Source: Paenibacillus cymbidii
GTDB taxonomy: Bacteria > Bacillota > Bacilli > Paenibacillales > NBRC-103111
Length of the DNA: 64,000 nucleotides
Assembly: GCF_004764705.1 (NCBI RefSeq)
Contig: NZ_SHLX01000025.1
Location: 1-64,000 of the forward strand
Direction of reading: 5' to 3'
In this document: positions 26,523-36,681 of the stretch, in pieces
Numbering within the stretch: position 1 is the stretch's first letter
How the letters are laid out: each line of letters starts with the position of its first letter
Position numbers and translations under genes: made by a program
Notes under the pieces: model-generated
Seen by the model: the letters and a program-made list of their open reading frames with translations, nothing else
What the model was told of the DNA's origin: nothing
Databases searched by the model: none

Positions 26523-28148
26523 ATGTCGTTGCTTCAAATGAGTATTTCGGCTTCCGTCCTTATTCTTGCCGTTATTTTCTTACGTTCTTTGTTTATTCAC
26601 AAGCTGCCCAAAATGACCTTTCTGTTTCTTTGGGGTGTTGCATTAATTCAATTGCTTGTACCTGTTTCCGTTCAATCGCAATTTAGTATTTTTACGGCTG
26701 CGGAACAATTAAGCGAAATGTTTACAGTGCCAAAATTGATTCCCACGCCGGAAAGTTCAACATTTATTAATGGAACTACGGTAATCATGCCGCCAATTAC
26801 AGAAGATCTAACAGAACCGCTTGCACCACTGAAGACGGCTTCACAAATATCGCCTATTGTATGGGTGTGGTTAGTTGGTTTTATGGGGTGTGCTATATTT
26901 TTTATTATTCCGCATGTAAGGTATCGCAAAATCTACAAAATGGCTGTGCCTATTAGAAACGATTTTATAAGAAAATGGCAGCATTCAAATTTGTTATGGC
27001 GAGATGTTCAAATCCTGCAACTGGATAATATTTCAACGCCGCTTACCTACGGTATTTTTCGACCTGTTGTACTCTTGCCTAAAAATGTAGATTATGACGA
27101 TGAGAAGCAACTTGCGCTTGTCCTGACCCACGAATTTACGCACGTCAAACGATTCGACACACTAAAAAAATGGATTCTTGCCGCTAGCGTATGCGCCCAT
27201 TGGTTCAACCCTTTTGTATGGGCCATGTATATCCTTGCCAACCGCGATATCGAGCTATTCTGCGATGAAGCGGTCATACGAAAATTGGGGGAAAACACGA
27301 AATCTACGTATGCCAGAGCACTCGTACGTTTGGAAGAAAAGAAAATCGGTTTGTCGCCGATGATTAGCAGTTTTTCCAAAAACTCAACGGAAGAAAGGAT
27401 TATATCGATCATGAAAACCAAGAAAATCACGATCCCTACGATGCTGCTCGCTACTGGGCTTGCAGCCGGTGTCGTTATCATCTTTGCGACTTCTGCATTG
27501 GACAAAACGGAAGCTCCAACGGGTGTCGACCATCCTGTAGCCGAAGTTGTGCCCGCATTATATCATGGTGCCACCACTACAGAGTTAATGCCGCACGATT
27601 TAACATTCAACAAGAAATATGATGTACCGAAGATGATAGACAGCCTTATGGCTTCAAAGTATCGGGCCGTTTATATGGACAACGAAATATATCTTCGTGT
27701 CATGACGGATAACACCATACAGATAAGCAAAGATAATGGCGCAGTTTGGAAAAAATATGATACCGATGAAATCGATGCAAAAGATTTTGCAAAATGGCTG
27801 CTGATCAATGATCCGATACCGGGCTATTCAATGGAAGAAGTTCAGAGTCGCTTGGCAAACGGGGCAGAAGTAAAACATTTGGTGTTTGAAAATGGAAAAG
27901 AGATGTATTTCATCATCGACAGGAACGGCGTACAGATTGAACTTGTACAGCCTGAAAAAATATCTTCTGTTCTGATCGACGGTCAAAGAATGATGATTAC
28001 TTCCGCTATATCAGCCCAGATGCTGAAATCGTTTTATGACTTGTTAGTGTCGAACAATATACTTTCGGAAACTTTTGCCAAACAAGATTATTCGGAAAGA
28101 ATGAAGTATCTTGAAAAAAATCTCCCTAACTTTATCGTGATGAAATAA
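26523..28148 (+). CDS. BlaR1-type M56 metallopeptidase sensor, atypical C-terminus
   Basis: The 541-residue protein has membrane helices near 5-25, 30-50, 110-130 and 300-320. The zinc motif HEFTH is at 203-207 and EL-CDEA lies downstream, as in BlaR1/MecR1 proteases. The expected extracellular penicillin-binding domain with SxxK is missing; the region after residue 325 (about 215 residues) matches no sensor I recognise. The signal may therefore differ from a beta-lactam. No beta-lactamase gene follows. The start has GAGGTGAGGGA. Base composition is clearly more AT-rich than the flanks. Confidence 0.85.
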   Translation: MSLLQMSISASVLILAVIFLRSLFIHKLPKMTFLFLWGVALIQLLVPVSVQSQFSIFTAAEQLSEMFTVPKLIPTPESSTFINGTTVIMPPITEDLTEPLAPLKTASQISPIVWVWLVGFMGCAIFFIIPHVRYRKIYKMAVPIRNDFIRKWQHSNLLWRDVQILQLDNISTPLTYGIFRPVVLLPKNVDYDDEKQLALVLTHEFTHVKRFDTLKKWILAASVCAHWFNPFVWAMYILANRDIELFCDEAVIRKLGENTKSTYARALVRLEEKKIGLSPMISSFSKNSTEERIISIMKTKKITIPTMLLATGLAAGVVIIFATSALDKTEAPTGVDHPVAEVVPALYHGATTTELMPHDLTFNKKYDVPKMIDSLMASKYRAVYMDNEIYLRVMTDNTIQISKDNGAVWKKYDTDEIDAKDFAKWLLINDPIPGYSMEEVQSRLANGAEVKHLVFENGKEMYFIIDRNGVQIELVQPEKISSVLIDGQRMMITSAISAQMLKSFYDLLVSNNILSETFAKQDYSERMKYLEKNLPNFIVMK

Positions 28149-28172
28149 AGGAGGGTTGCCGTTTACCCTTCT
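28147..28172. terminator. Hairpin between convergent blaR1-type and Ltp genes
   Basis: The arms AAGGAGGGT and ACCCTTCT form a short stem with an 8-nt loop between the two convergent genes. There is only a weak T stretch, so termination strength is uncertain. Confidence 0.4.
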
Positions 28173-28179
28173 ATCCGAA

Positions 28180-28734
28180 TTATTTATCCAAATTCTCAAT
28201 AGCATAGTCGGCTTCTTCTTTTGTGAATTTTTCACCGTGTTCGGAAACAAGTTGGTCATAAATTCCTTGCTTCGACATGTACATCGATTTTGAATAGGAT
28301 TCCGCTTTTTTCAAAGCATTTGCTTTCCAGTCGAATTCAAGATTATTTATTGCATACGTAGCGGCTTCTTGAGAGAACTTCACTCCATATTCCGAAGTTA
28401 ATTGGTCATTAATGGACATTTTGGACATGTTCATTGTTTTTGCGTACGATTCCGCTTTTTTCAAAGCAGACTTATATTCCTTGGGAACGTTGTCCTCAGC
28501 TTTTTTATCTTCTTTTGGAGGTTCCTCTTTTTTCTCCTTTGTCCCGTCTTTTGCCGGTGTGACTGCCGGTTCGCTTGTATTAGTACTTGTAGCCGCTTTA
28601 TCAGCGTCATTGCCATTGACAGCTGGGGTTTTAGAAGAAACAGCTCGTACAACAGAACTACCCGTATAATTGGTTGAACCACAACCAGAAAGAATTGCCG
28701 TCAAAACGGTGATAATCATTGCGGTCTTCTTCAT
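28180..28734 (-). CDS. Ltp-family lipoprotein with two Ltp repeats
   Basis: The 184-residue protein has a lipoprotein signal with lipobox LSGC (Cys18), a Thr/Lys/Glu-rich linker, and two repeats of about 45 residues (ALKKAESYAKTMNMSKMSI and ALKKAESYSKSMYMSKQGI) of the host cell surface-exposed lipoprotein (Ltp) family. In streptococcal phage TP-J34 an Ltp protein blocks DNA entry of other phages, so superinfection exclusion is possible. Ltp domains also occur in uncharacterised Firmicutes proteins. The site upstream is weak (AGAAGT). AT-rich codon use suggests transfer. Confidence 0.85.
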   Translation of the reverse strand: MKKTAMIITVLTAILSGCGSTNYTGSSVVRAVSSKTPAVNGNDADKAATSTNTSEPAVTPAKDGTKEKKEEPPKEDKKAEDNVPKEYKSALKKAESYAKTMNMSKMSINDQLTSEYGVKFSQEAATYAINNLEFDWKANALKKAESYSKSMYMSKQGIYDQLVSEHGEKFTKEEADYAIENLDK

Positions 28735-28793
28735 TATTTACTTCTAAAGTTTTACCTGAAGCATACCATAATTCGACACCATGAAGGAACGAG

Positions 28794-29462
28794 TCAACCG
28801 TTTGCAGAAGCGTTGAATCCTTTGACGATAAGCCATACAGCCATAACCATTTCTTGTATGGCAAGCGGAAGCAATAAAATCGTAAATGGAGTTTCAAACA
28901 AGGCGAACATACCTGTAGCCAAGTAGAGTATGCCTGCAATAACTCCCCAACCTGACAGCCATCTTGGAATTAATTTGAATTTGTACGACAGATAATAAAA
29001 CATCAGGGCACCAAGGCTAAAAATAATCATTGTAATGGAATTAACCCATTCCCCCGAATCCGATATAAAGTTCCCTATGAGCTGTAAGCCGGCGCTGTCG
29101 GCGGAAACATTCCTTTCATATTCCTTGCTTAATACCACAAGCAATAACCAGCTTATAGCCGTCACAAGGTAGGTGAAGGTCTCAAGGGCTCCCCGGAAAA
29201 CAACATACCCCAGAGCCAAAACTTCATTATACTTTTTTGCGATTGGATAGAGGAAAACCGGTACCAAAGCAAGTGATATTGCCATGATCAACAAAAAGAA
29301 CGTTCCTAGCAAGATCTGGTTTTCATTTGTTGAAACTTTCGCAAGCAGATTAGCTTTTCCAAGAATGTCTCCCGTAGACACACCGCTGAGGACGCCTGCA
29401 ACTGTCCCAATGATAAATAACACGCCAATAGTTTTTGCAGTCCTATTATTATTGCCGGACAT
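28794..29462 (-). CDS. DUF4386 membrane protein
   Basis: The 222-residue protein has six or seven membrane helices (for example TIGVLFIIGTVAGVLSGV and LGTFFLLIMAISLALVPVFL) and matches the DUF4386 pattern, with YPIAKKYNEVLALGYVVFR in the second loop and the WLSGWGVIAGILYL ending. Function is unknown. The ATG at 29462 is preceded by GGAGGGG; a GTG five codons upstream overlaps that site. It is divergent from the LuxR regulator gene and belongs to the AT-rich island. Confidence 0.82.
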   Translation of the reverse strand: MSGNNNRTAKTIGVLFIIGTVAGVLSGVSTGDILGKANLLAKVSTNENQILLGTFFLLIMAISLALVPVFLYPIAKKYNEVLALGYVVFRGALETFTYLVTAISWLLLVVLSKEYERNVSADSAGLQLIGNFISDSGEWVNSITMIIFSLGALMFYYLSYKFKLIPRWLSGWGVIAGILYLATGMFALFETPFTILLLPLAIQEMVMAVWLIVKGFNASANG

Positions 29463-29575
29463 TCGATTCCCCTCCACACGATTGGATCAATCACAATGAA
29501 TTATACATATTGTTCCATGCGGCCTACAGATACTTAAGTATGGTTTTACATTAGTATTTGTTGACGGTGAATCAC

Positions 29576-32209
29576 ATGGATTTCTATAATGGATTCATGA
29601 ATATTCCGATTATCGCGACAAAACTTTATTTGCCCGGGACGAGGCCGAAAGCCGTTCGCCGTCAGCGATTGATCGATTGCTTGAATGATGGCTTGCAGCA
29701 CAGATTGACGTTGGTCTCCGCATCGGCCGGCTACGGAAAAACCACGCTTCTGAGCGGATGGCTGCAGGAGTGCGGCCTGTCTTCCGCGTGGCTTTCCATG
29801 GATGAGGAAGATAACGATTTCGCACGTTTTCTCGCCTATCTTTTTGCTGCCATGCGCAGAATTGAAACGACGTTCGGAGAGAACGCTGCCGGTCTATTCG
29901 ATGCTCCGCAACCGCCTGCCGAGCTTCTATTCTCCATCTTCCTAAACGAACTTCATGCCATTGCCTCCCCTTTCGTTCTTGTCTTGGATGATTACCATGT
30001 GATCCGCGAGGAATCGATTCATAAAGCGATGGGAACATTGATCGAGCGTATGCCATCCCGGATGCACGTGGTTATTGCCACGCGCGAGGATCCGCCTCTT
30101 CCATTGGCACGTTTGCGTGTCCAAAACCATTTGGCGGAGGTCCGCGTCGAAGATTTGCAATTTACTTCCAACGAAGCAGAACAATTTCTAAATCGGGTGA
30201 TGGGGTTAAACCTTGCGCAGAAGCATGTCGATGAGCTGAAATCCCGCACGGAAGGTTGGATTTCCGGGTTACAGCTTGCTGCGCTATCCATACAGGGTCA
30301 ACCCTCAAATCCTGCCGATTCGGTTAGGTCCTTTACCGGCAACCATCCTTTTGTCCTCGATTATTTGCTTGAAGAAGTGTTGAAGCGGCAGCCTGAAAGC
30401 ATTCAAGCTTTCCTGCTGCATACTTCGATTCTGGATCGAATGTGCGGTCCTCTTTGTGATGCCATGTTAAAAAAACAGGCCGGATTTCCTTTAAGCGGGC
30501 AAGAAACCTTGGAGTATTTGGAACGAGCCAATCTGTTCGTCATCCCTCTAGATAACGAAAGAAAGTGGTACCGGTATCACCATCTTTTCGCCGATTTATT
30601 GAGGAATCGATTACAGAGGGTCCACAAGTTTACATCGACCGCTGACACTGTTGCTCAATTGCATGAAATAGCAAGCGAGTGGTATGAGGAAAACGGGCTT
30701 GAGATCGAAGCCTTTCAGCATGCGGCGGCTGCGCATGATATGGAGCGAGCCGCACGTCTGATAGAGGGCAAAGGGATGCCTCTGCTCTTTCGCGGAGCCA
30801 TAACGCCTGTCCGGAATTGGTTGAATACATTGCCTAAGGATGAATTGAATAAACGGCCGCTATTGTGGGTATTCGATGCTTCTTCGCGGATGGCGATAGG
30901 ACAGCTTGGCGAAGTAGAATCCAGACTGAGGGCTGCCGAAATCGCTTTGCATACCTTTGACAATGACGAGCAAACCCGGGAAATAATCGGTCAAATCGCC
31001 GCCACCCGTGCGACGCTTGCCGTGAGTCAGCATCAAGTGGAAACGATTGTAGCCGAGTCGACCCGCGCGCTTCTATATCTTCGTCCCGATGACTTGTCCG
31101 CCCGTTCGGCAGCAAGCTGGTCCTTGGGTTATGCCTGCCAACTGCGGGGGGATCGCGCCGCCGCTGCCGATGCATACGCCGTTGCGTTATCGATGAGCGA
31201 GCGAACAGGACATCGAATCATGGCCATCTTATCTACGCTTGGGATAGGAAATATTCAAGAGCAACAAAATCAGCTCCGGCAGGCTGCCGACAGGTATTGC
31301 TCAGCACTGGAACTGGCGGGGAACGTACCGTTTCCGGTTACTTGCGAGGCGTACATGGGATTGGCTCGAATTTATTATCAATGGAACGACCTGGACGAGG
31401 GCATGAAATATGGACGGCAAGCCGTTCGTTTCGCCGAAATGATTCACCCTTCAGACAGATCGATTGCCGCGAAGGTCGTACTCGCCCGGATGAACATTGC
31501 GTGTGGAGAAGAAAGCGTCGCATCCGCCTTATTGGACGAAGCATTTCGGGCCGCTCGTCAGCATTCATATCCCCATCAGTTTCCTCCGATTGCTGAAGCC
31601 CAAGTGCGAATCCGTATTCGACAAGGCCGATTGAAGGATGCTATGCAATTGGCGCAAACCTATTGTCTCCCCTTCAGTATGGCTCGTATCCATCTGGCAG
31701 CAGGAAATTCCGCCGAGGCATTGGCAGTGCTTAATCCTGTAAGGAAACAAGCGGAGGAAAGGGAGCACGAGGATACTCGAATTCAAACGCTCGTGCTTCA
31801 AGCCATCGCCGGGCAATCCGTGCAAGTGCTGGCAGATGCTATTGCGACCGCCGAGCAGGGCGGGTTCATTCGTATTTTTGTTGATGAAGGCGAATGGATT
31901 GCGGGCCTTTTGCGACAATTATCCGCACGAGGATTGAAATCCGATTTGTTCAATAAAGTGTTGGCTGCGTTTAAAGCGGAAGGGGCATTGAACGAGAAAC
32001 GCGGATCGGATTTGATTGAACCGCTCAGTGAACGGGAACTCGAAATATTGCGCTTGATTGCCCTTGGGCTGTCCAATCAGGAAATCGCCGAACGCCTCTT
32101 TCTTGCTCTGAGCACCGTAAAAGGACATAACCAAAATATTTTTGGCAAACTGGAGGTTGGGCGCCGCACCGAAGCCGTAGCGCGAGCCCGAAGATTTGGG
32201 TTATTGTAA
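29576..32209 (+). CDS. MalT-like LuxR-family regulator (STAND ATPase)
   Basis: The 877-residue protein has an N-terminal NTPase domain with the P-loop at residues 52-57 (GYGKTT) and Walker B VLVLDDYHVI. A long TPR-like helical region of about 450 residues follows, then a C-terminal LuxR HTH (LSERELEILRLIALGLSNQEIAERLF ... STVKGHNQNIFGKL). MalT-type proteins bind ATP and a ligand, oligomerise and activate transcription. The ligand is unknown. The start is taken at the ATG with GGTGA upstream; an ATG 21 bases later is possible. Confidence 0.88.
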   Translation: MDFYNGFMNIPIIATKLYLPGTRPKAVRRQRLIDCLNDGLQHRLTLVSASAGYGKTTLLSGWLQECGLSSAWLSMDEEDNDFARFLAYLFAAMRRIETTFGENAAGLFDAPQPPAELLFSIFLNELHAIASPFVLVLDDYHVIREESIHKAMGTLIERMPSRMHVVIATREDPPLPLARLRVQNHLAEVRVEDLQFTSNEAEQFLNRVMGLNLAQKHVDELKSRTEGWISGLQLAALSIQGQPSNPADSVRSFTGNHPFVLDYLLEEVLKRQPESIQAFLLHTSILDRMCGPLCDAMLKKQAGFPLSGQETLEYLERANLFVIPLDNERKWYRYHHLFADLLRNRLQRVHKFTSTADTVAQLHEIASEWYEENGLEIEAFQHAAAAHDMERAARLIEGKGMPLLFRGAITPVRNWLNTLPKDELNKRPLLWVFDASSRMAIGQLGEVESRLRAAEIALHTFDNDEQTREIIGQIAATRATLAVSQHQVETIVAESTRALLYLRPDDLSARSAASWSLGYACQLRGDRAAAADAYAVALSMSERTGHRIMAILSTLGIGNIQEQQNQLRQAADRYCSALELAGNVPFPVTCEAYMGLARIYYQWNDLDEGMKYGRQAVRFAEMIHPSDRSIAAKVVLARMNIACGEESVASALLDEAFRAARQHSYPHQFPPIAEAQVRIRIRQGRLKDAMQLAQTYCLPFSMARIHLAAGNSAEALAVLNPVRKQAEEREHEDTRIQTLVLQAIAGQSVQVLADAIATAEQGGFIRIFVDEGEWIAGLLRQLSARGLKSDLFNKVLAAFKAEGALNEKRGSDLIEPLSERELEILRLIALGLSNQEIAERLFLALSTVKGHNQNIFGKLEVGRRTEAVARARRFGLL

Positions 32210-32376
32210 GGTCGTTCAAAGGCGGCCGCTCATGAGGTAAATGCGACTGTTGGTCACTGGACAGCGATTGGGAAAAAGAATACTATTTCAATAGAATCCA
32301 TTTGAAAGATTAGGAAGAGCCTGGGAGGGTTCTGCGTTGATGGCGGAAATTCGAATAACCAAATTGGCGAACGGAA

Positions 32377-35300
32377 ATGGATATCAGGCAAATGGCGAAT
32401 TCGTATGAGCACTCGTGGCATGTCCCTTCTCTCCCGCCGGCTCAAGCGGAGTATCGAATGCCGCTGCACAACCTGCCTGATCGACTGTATGGACGCGACC
32501 GCGAATTGGAGTGTATTAAAGAAGCATTCCACTGGACAACGCTTGGCTCCACGCAGATGGTTTGCGTATCGGGGCCTTCGGGAATCGGGAAAACAGCGCT
32601 TATACAGGAAGCGACTCGGCAAATAGCGCTCGGACAAGCGTATATCATTTCCGGCAAATTCGAACCCCTGCAACAAGATCACGCTAAATCACCGCTCATT
32701 GCCGCTTTTCGCGAGTTGATCGAACAATTATTGAGCGAGGATAAGATCAGCCTGGATAGGTTGCGGGGATCCATAACCCGTGCGCTTGGCGCGGGCGCTG
32801 CCGTTATTTCGGAAGTCATTCCCGAGATCGAACGAATTATCGGACAACCGGCGCCAGTCGAGCCGCTGCCGCTCGAAGAATCCATTGAGCGATTCCAGTT
32901 TGCCTTTCGTCGCTTCATTCAAGTGTTCTGCCATCAGAAGCACCCGCTCATTCTGTTCATGGACGATCTGCAATGGGCTGACGAGGCATCCTGGCGAATC
33001 ATTCGCTCCTTCATGACAGACCCGCATAGCCAAAGCTTGCTGCTTATTGGCGCTTTTCGCGACACGGACAATGCACAGGCAAGCCGAATCAAGGAGGAAG
33101 CAGCGGCAATTGCCGCTTCCGGCGCCGCGGTGCAGTCGTTGCCTCTCCAGCCGCTCGCCTCTGCCCATTTGACGCGTATGGTTAAAGATACGATGCGCGT
33201 GAAAGAGAGCAACGCCGCAGAAATAGCCCATGCCCTGCTGCTGAAGTCGGAAGGCAATCCGCTTCTGTTCCGGCGATGGCTGCAGCGAAGTCTGGAAGAA
33301 GAAACGCTTCGATTCGATGAGACAACGGATCACTGGGTATGGCATTGGAACGATAATCACCTTGCCGGGGACCTCGCAGATGCCGATTTATTGTTGACCT
33401 ATATGACCGATAGCGTCAATCGACTTCCTCCTGACACGCGTCAAGCGGTTCTGGAGGCGTCTTGTCTGGGTGGCGAAATCGAGCTTGAATTGCTTTCGTC
33501 CTGGCGCAAGGAAGTGCCCGATCAAACGCTGTTAGTGCTGCAACCGGCTGTTCGACGGCAAATCATCATTCTCCTTGAGGGAAGCCGAATTCGGTTTGTT
33601 CACGACCGCTTGCAAGAAGCGGCGAACGCGCTGCTCGACGCCTCTATGAACGAAAGCATCCATTGGCATGCGGGGAATTACTGGCTCGATCATCCCGATC
33701 CGTTCGTTCGCGAGCGGCATCTGTTCGACTCGGCAGACCATCTTAATAAAGGATGCCGATTGGCACGTTTGCCCGAAGACGGAGAACGTCTTGTTCAAGC
33801 CAATGCCAGCGCCGGGAGCAAAGCGAAGGCTGCCACTGCCTACGAGTCGGCGGCGGTTTACTTCCGTGCGGCTGCGGCAAGCATGAACGGGGAGATGTGG
33901 GAGCGGGACTTTGACTTTTGCTTCGATATGTTCGTCGATCTTCTGGAATGCGACTATATGAACGGCTGGCTGCCTTCTGCCGACGATATGCTTGCCGCTA
34001 TCCTGGACAAGGCCCGCAACGCGTATGAAAGAATGCGTGTGCAACAATTCGAAATCAAACGCCTCCTGCACACGGAGAAAATGACCGAAGGAATTGCGCT
34101 CGGCTTGCAATGCCTTCGCGATCTGGGCATTTATGTTTCTTCCAGGCCAGGAAAAGAGAAGCTGTTCGTGGAACGGTTGGTCACCGGGCTGCAGCTCCGC
34201 CGTAAAGTAGGCCGAATAAATGCCGGTCGCTCGGTATCGAACCCTGCCATCAGCGCCGCGCTGCAAGTTTTGACTTTGTTATCCGGCTCGGCGTTTTTAT
34301 GCGACAAGCCGCTTTTCCGGGCGTTGACGTTTAAATGCGTCCGGCTTTCCCTTCGATATGGGAGTTTCTCTCAGGCGGCGGCTGTTTTCGGCAGCTTCGG
34401 CGGCATCCTCAATCACGCGAGCGGCGAACGCAAGCTGGCGAGAGCCGCATTAAGCGAAGGGGTAAAAATTGCCGAAACGTTCCATCAGCCCTCCGTCTTA
34501 TGCCGGGCCTATCTGACCGTTGGCGTCATGTTTTTTATTATGGATGACGATCATCGGGATTTCCGCGCGAGCTTTCAGAAATCGATCGATTACGGGCTGG
34601 AAGCCGGCGACTTGTTTTTTGCCGGTCATGCCGTCATCATGCTGCTCGTCCATCTGCATATGACGGGAAAGCTCGAGCAGATCAAGTCGGTTCTCCCCGA
34701 ATACAAGACGATGCTCGCAGACACGCATAACGAGTATTTATTTCCTTATTGGACGATGTTCGATCGCTGGGTTCGCGCGTTAACAGGAAATCGGAAAGAA
34801 AGGAATGCCGCCCCCGACGATCAAGAGCTGTTGAGCCAAATCGGCAGCTCGGCGATGAAGTCGCATCTTCTTTTTCAGTACGGGCTGGGCCTTCTTCAAG
34901 AGGGATACTTGCTTGGCGAGCGGCAGTTGGCGCTTCGCGGCGCCGAAATTGCCGGGCGCCATACGCTTGACGCCATGCATTACCTGCAGCTTTCCGAATA
35001 TGAGCTGTATTATGGCCTGGAACTGCTGGCCGGGTGGCCGAATTCGGAGCCGAGCGTTGCGAGAATCGTTGCCGATTGCCGAAAAAAGCTGCGCCGTTCG
35101 GCGAATAAGTGCCCCGAGCATATCCGGCACAAAGCGTTGCTGCTGGACGCCGAGTACGCTCGCTTTCGAGGAAAGTACGATGCTGCCGGCCGCTTATACG
35201 ACGATGCCATTCGTGAAGCCAAACGCAGCGGATATATGCATCATGCAGCGATGGCATGCGAATGTGCAGGTCGGTTGTATTTGGCGCAGTCCCGAGAAAC

Positions 35301-36276
35301 GATGGCCAAAGGATATTTGCTTGAGGCATACACCCTTTATCGGCAATGGGGCGCTTCGCGCAAAACCGAACAATTAAGCGATTGCTACGCGGATTATGGC
35401 AAGGAATCGGCTTGGGACGATTTCGTTGCGACCTCCGCAGGCGCGTTGTCCGTCCCCGCGGGTTTATCGGAACAAAGCGTCGTTCCGGACGCGCCGGATT
35501 TGTACGTCGTTCAGCAGGCTTTTCAATCGATCGCCGCGGAGTCCGATCAGCGCACGCTGATTGAAACGCTGATGCGAACGATTATCGAGCATGCAGGGGC
35601 GCAAAGAGGCTGTTTCGTCATGGAGCATCCGAAATGTCTCACGGTCGAATTGTCGGTAGATAGCGAAGGGAATATTGGGCGAACGCGAACGCCGTTGGAG
35701 CGATACGACGAGGCGTGTTTGCCAGCTATCAGGTATGCGGCGAATACGGGCGACACGGTGCTGCTGGAGCACGCATCGGTTGCTGGACGCTACGCGCGCG
35801 ATCCTTATGTGACGAGCTGTCAAATCCAATCCATGCTGGTCTTGCCTTTGCCATTTCAAAATCAACTTGCAGCGGTATTATATCTGGAGAACAACAGGCT
35901 TCCAGCTGCGTTTACCCTGGAGAGGCTGGATATGATTCGCATGTTGGCTACGCAAACGGTGTTTTTGCTCAAGCTGTTTCCACAGGAAGACGAACAGAAG
36001 CCGCAGGACGATATAGCGGAAATCGATGAAGCGGACGACGCCCAATCGGAGGTCGCGTCTGCCCTCGCCGCACCGATGGATCCATTGACGAAGCGGGAGT
36101 TGGAAATATTGCAGCTCATGTCGCTCGGATTGTCCAACCAGGAAATTGCGAATCAACTGCAAATTGCCGTAAGTACCGTTAAATTGCACACGAACCGGAT
36201 TTTCAGCAAAATGAATGTTCACCGGCGAGCCAAAGCCGTACTGGAAGGCAAAAGAATGAAGCTGCTGAAAGACTGA
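32377..36276 (+). CDS. Large AAA-GAF-LuxR regulator
   Basis: The 1299-residue protein has an AAA_16-type ATPase domain with Walker A GPSGIGKT (66-73) and Walker B ILFMDDLQWAD near residue 190. A helical repeat region (about 400-1020), a GAF-like domain (about 1050-1190, LIETLMRTIIEHAGAQRGCF) and a C-terminal LuxR HTH (LTKRELEILQLMSLGLSNQE) follow. It resembles regulators related to the PknK/AcoK helical region but has no kinase domain. No good ribosome binding site precedes the ATG. A terminator follows at once, so control of the next operon would be in trans. Confidence 0.85.
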   Translation: MDIRQMANSYEHSWHVPSLPPAQAEYRMPLHNLPDRLYGRDRELECIKEAFHWTTLGSTQMVCVSGPSGIGKTALIQEATRQIALGQAYIISGKFEPLQQDHAKSPLIAAFRELIEQLLSEDKISLDRLRGSITRALGAGAAVISEVIPEIERIIGQPAPVEPLPLEESIERFQFAFRRFIQVFCHQKHPLILFMDDLQWADEASWRIIRSFMTDPHSQSLLLIGAFRDTDNAQASRIKEEAAAIAASGAAVQSLPLQPLASAHLTRMVKDTMRVKESNAAEIAHALLLKSEGNPLLFRRWLQRSLEEETLRFDETTDHWVWHWNDNHLAGDLADADLLLTYMTDSVNRLPPDTRQAVLEASCLGGEIELELLSSWRKEVPDQTLLVLQPAVRRQIIILLEGSRIRFVHDRLQEAANALLDASMNESIHWHAGNYWLDHPDPFVRERHLFDSADHLNKGCRLARLPEDGERLVQANASAGSKAKAATAYESAAVYFRAAAASMNGEMWERDFDFCFDMFVDLLECDYMNGWLPSADDMLAAILDKARNAYERMRVQQFEIKRLLHTEKMTEGIALGLQCLRDLGIYVSSRPGKEKLFVERLVTGLQLRRKVGRINAGRSVSNPAISAALQVLTLLSGSAFLCDKPLFRALTFKCVRLSLRYGSFSQAAAVFGSFGGILNHASGERKLARAALSEGVKIAETFHQPSVLCRAYLTVGVMFFIMDDDHRDFRASFQKSIDYGLEAGDLFFAGHAVIMLLVHLHMTGKLEQIKSVLPEYKTMLADTHNEYLFPYWTMFDRWVRALTGNRKERNAAPDDQELLSQIGSSAMKSHLLFQYGLGLLQEGYLLGERQLALRGAEIAGRHTLDAMHYLQLSEYELYYGLELLAGWPNSEPSVARIVADCRKKLRRSANKCPEHIRHKALLLDAEYARFRGKYDAAGRLYDDAIREAKRSGYMHHAAMACECAGRLYLAQSRETMAKGYLLEAYTLYRQWGASRKTEQLSDCYADYGKESAWDDFVATSAGALSVPAGLSEQSVVPDAPDLYVVQQAFQSIAAESDQRTLIETLMRTIIEHAGAQRGCFVMEHPKCLTVELSVDSEGNIGRTRTPLERYDEACLPAIRYAANTGDTVLLEHASVAGRYARDPYVTSCQIQSMLVLPLPFQNQLAAVLYLENNRLPAAFTLERLDMIRMLATQTVFLLKLFPQEDEQKPQDDIAEIDEADDAQSEVASALAAPMDPLTKRELEILQLMSLGLSNQEIANQLQIAVSTVKLHTNRIFSKMNVHRRAKAVLEGKRMKLLKD

Positions 36277-36295
36277 TTGAATCCAAGGAAATTAT

Positions 36296-36345
36296 CCGCA
36301 AACAAAGCCTAAAAAAGGGCTTTGTTTGCGGTATTTTTTGTTTTT
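36296..36345 (+). terminator. Strong terminator after the AAA-GAF-LuxR gene
   Basis: A perfect 14-bp stem (CCGCAAACAAAGCC and its complement) with an 8-nt loop is followed by TATTTTTTGTTTTT. It separates the regulator from the peptide operon. Confidence 0.93.
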
Positions 36346-36467
36346 AGGCCAAATATGCGCAAAAATACACCTTTGGTTATACGACAATAAACGAGCCGGC
36401 GTGGTAGAGTTGCGAGACAGAAGCCAAAAGCGAGCCTCAGATTACTATGCAAAGGAGGTGACCTGCG

Positions 36468-36605
36468 ATGGCAGAGCAAAAGAAAACGGACGCAACGAAG
36501 GAGTCCTTGGAGATGAACAAGGCGACCGAGATCAAGCTCGGCGATATGCCGAAGAAGCTGACCGAGGAAGAAGCGAAAAACGTGACTGGCGGCAGATTTA
36601 TTTAA
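36468..36605 (+). CDS. 45-residue double-glycine leader peptide
   Basis: A very strong site (AAAGGAGGTGA, 7 bases before ATG) starts this 45-residue highly charged peptide ending LTEEEAKNVTGGRFI. The end fits the double-glycine leader consensus recognised by C39 peptidases: Leu at -12, Glu at -8, Ala at -7, Val at -4, Gly at -2 and -1. Cleavage would release only Arg-Phe-Ile. It lies 76 bp before a parvulin-like gene and a C39-ABC exporter gene on the same strand, which supports it as their substrate. It may be a signal peptide precursor, or a guide peptide whose product is not the C-terminal part. I know no characterised homologue. Confidence 0.75.
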   Translation: MAEQKKTDATKESLEMNKATEIKLGDMPKKLTEEEAKNVTGGRFI

Positions 36606-36681
36606 CGGAAAAGAGAAGATGGCGCGGGAGCGATTCCCGCGCTTTTATTTTAACTGCGGACAGATAAAGGGGTTTGGCGCC

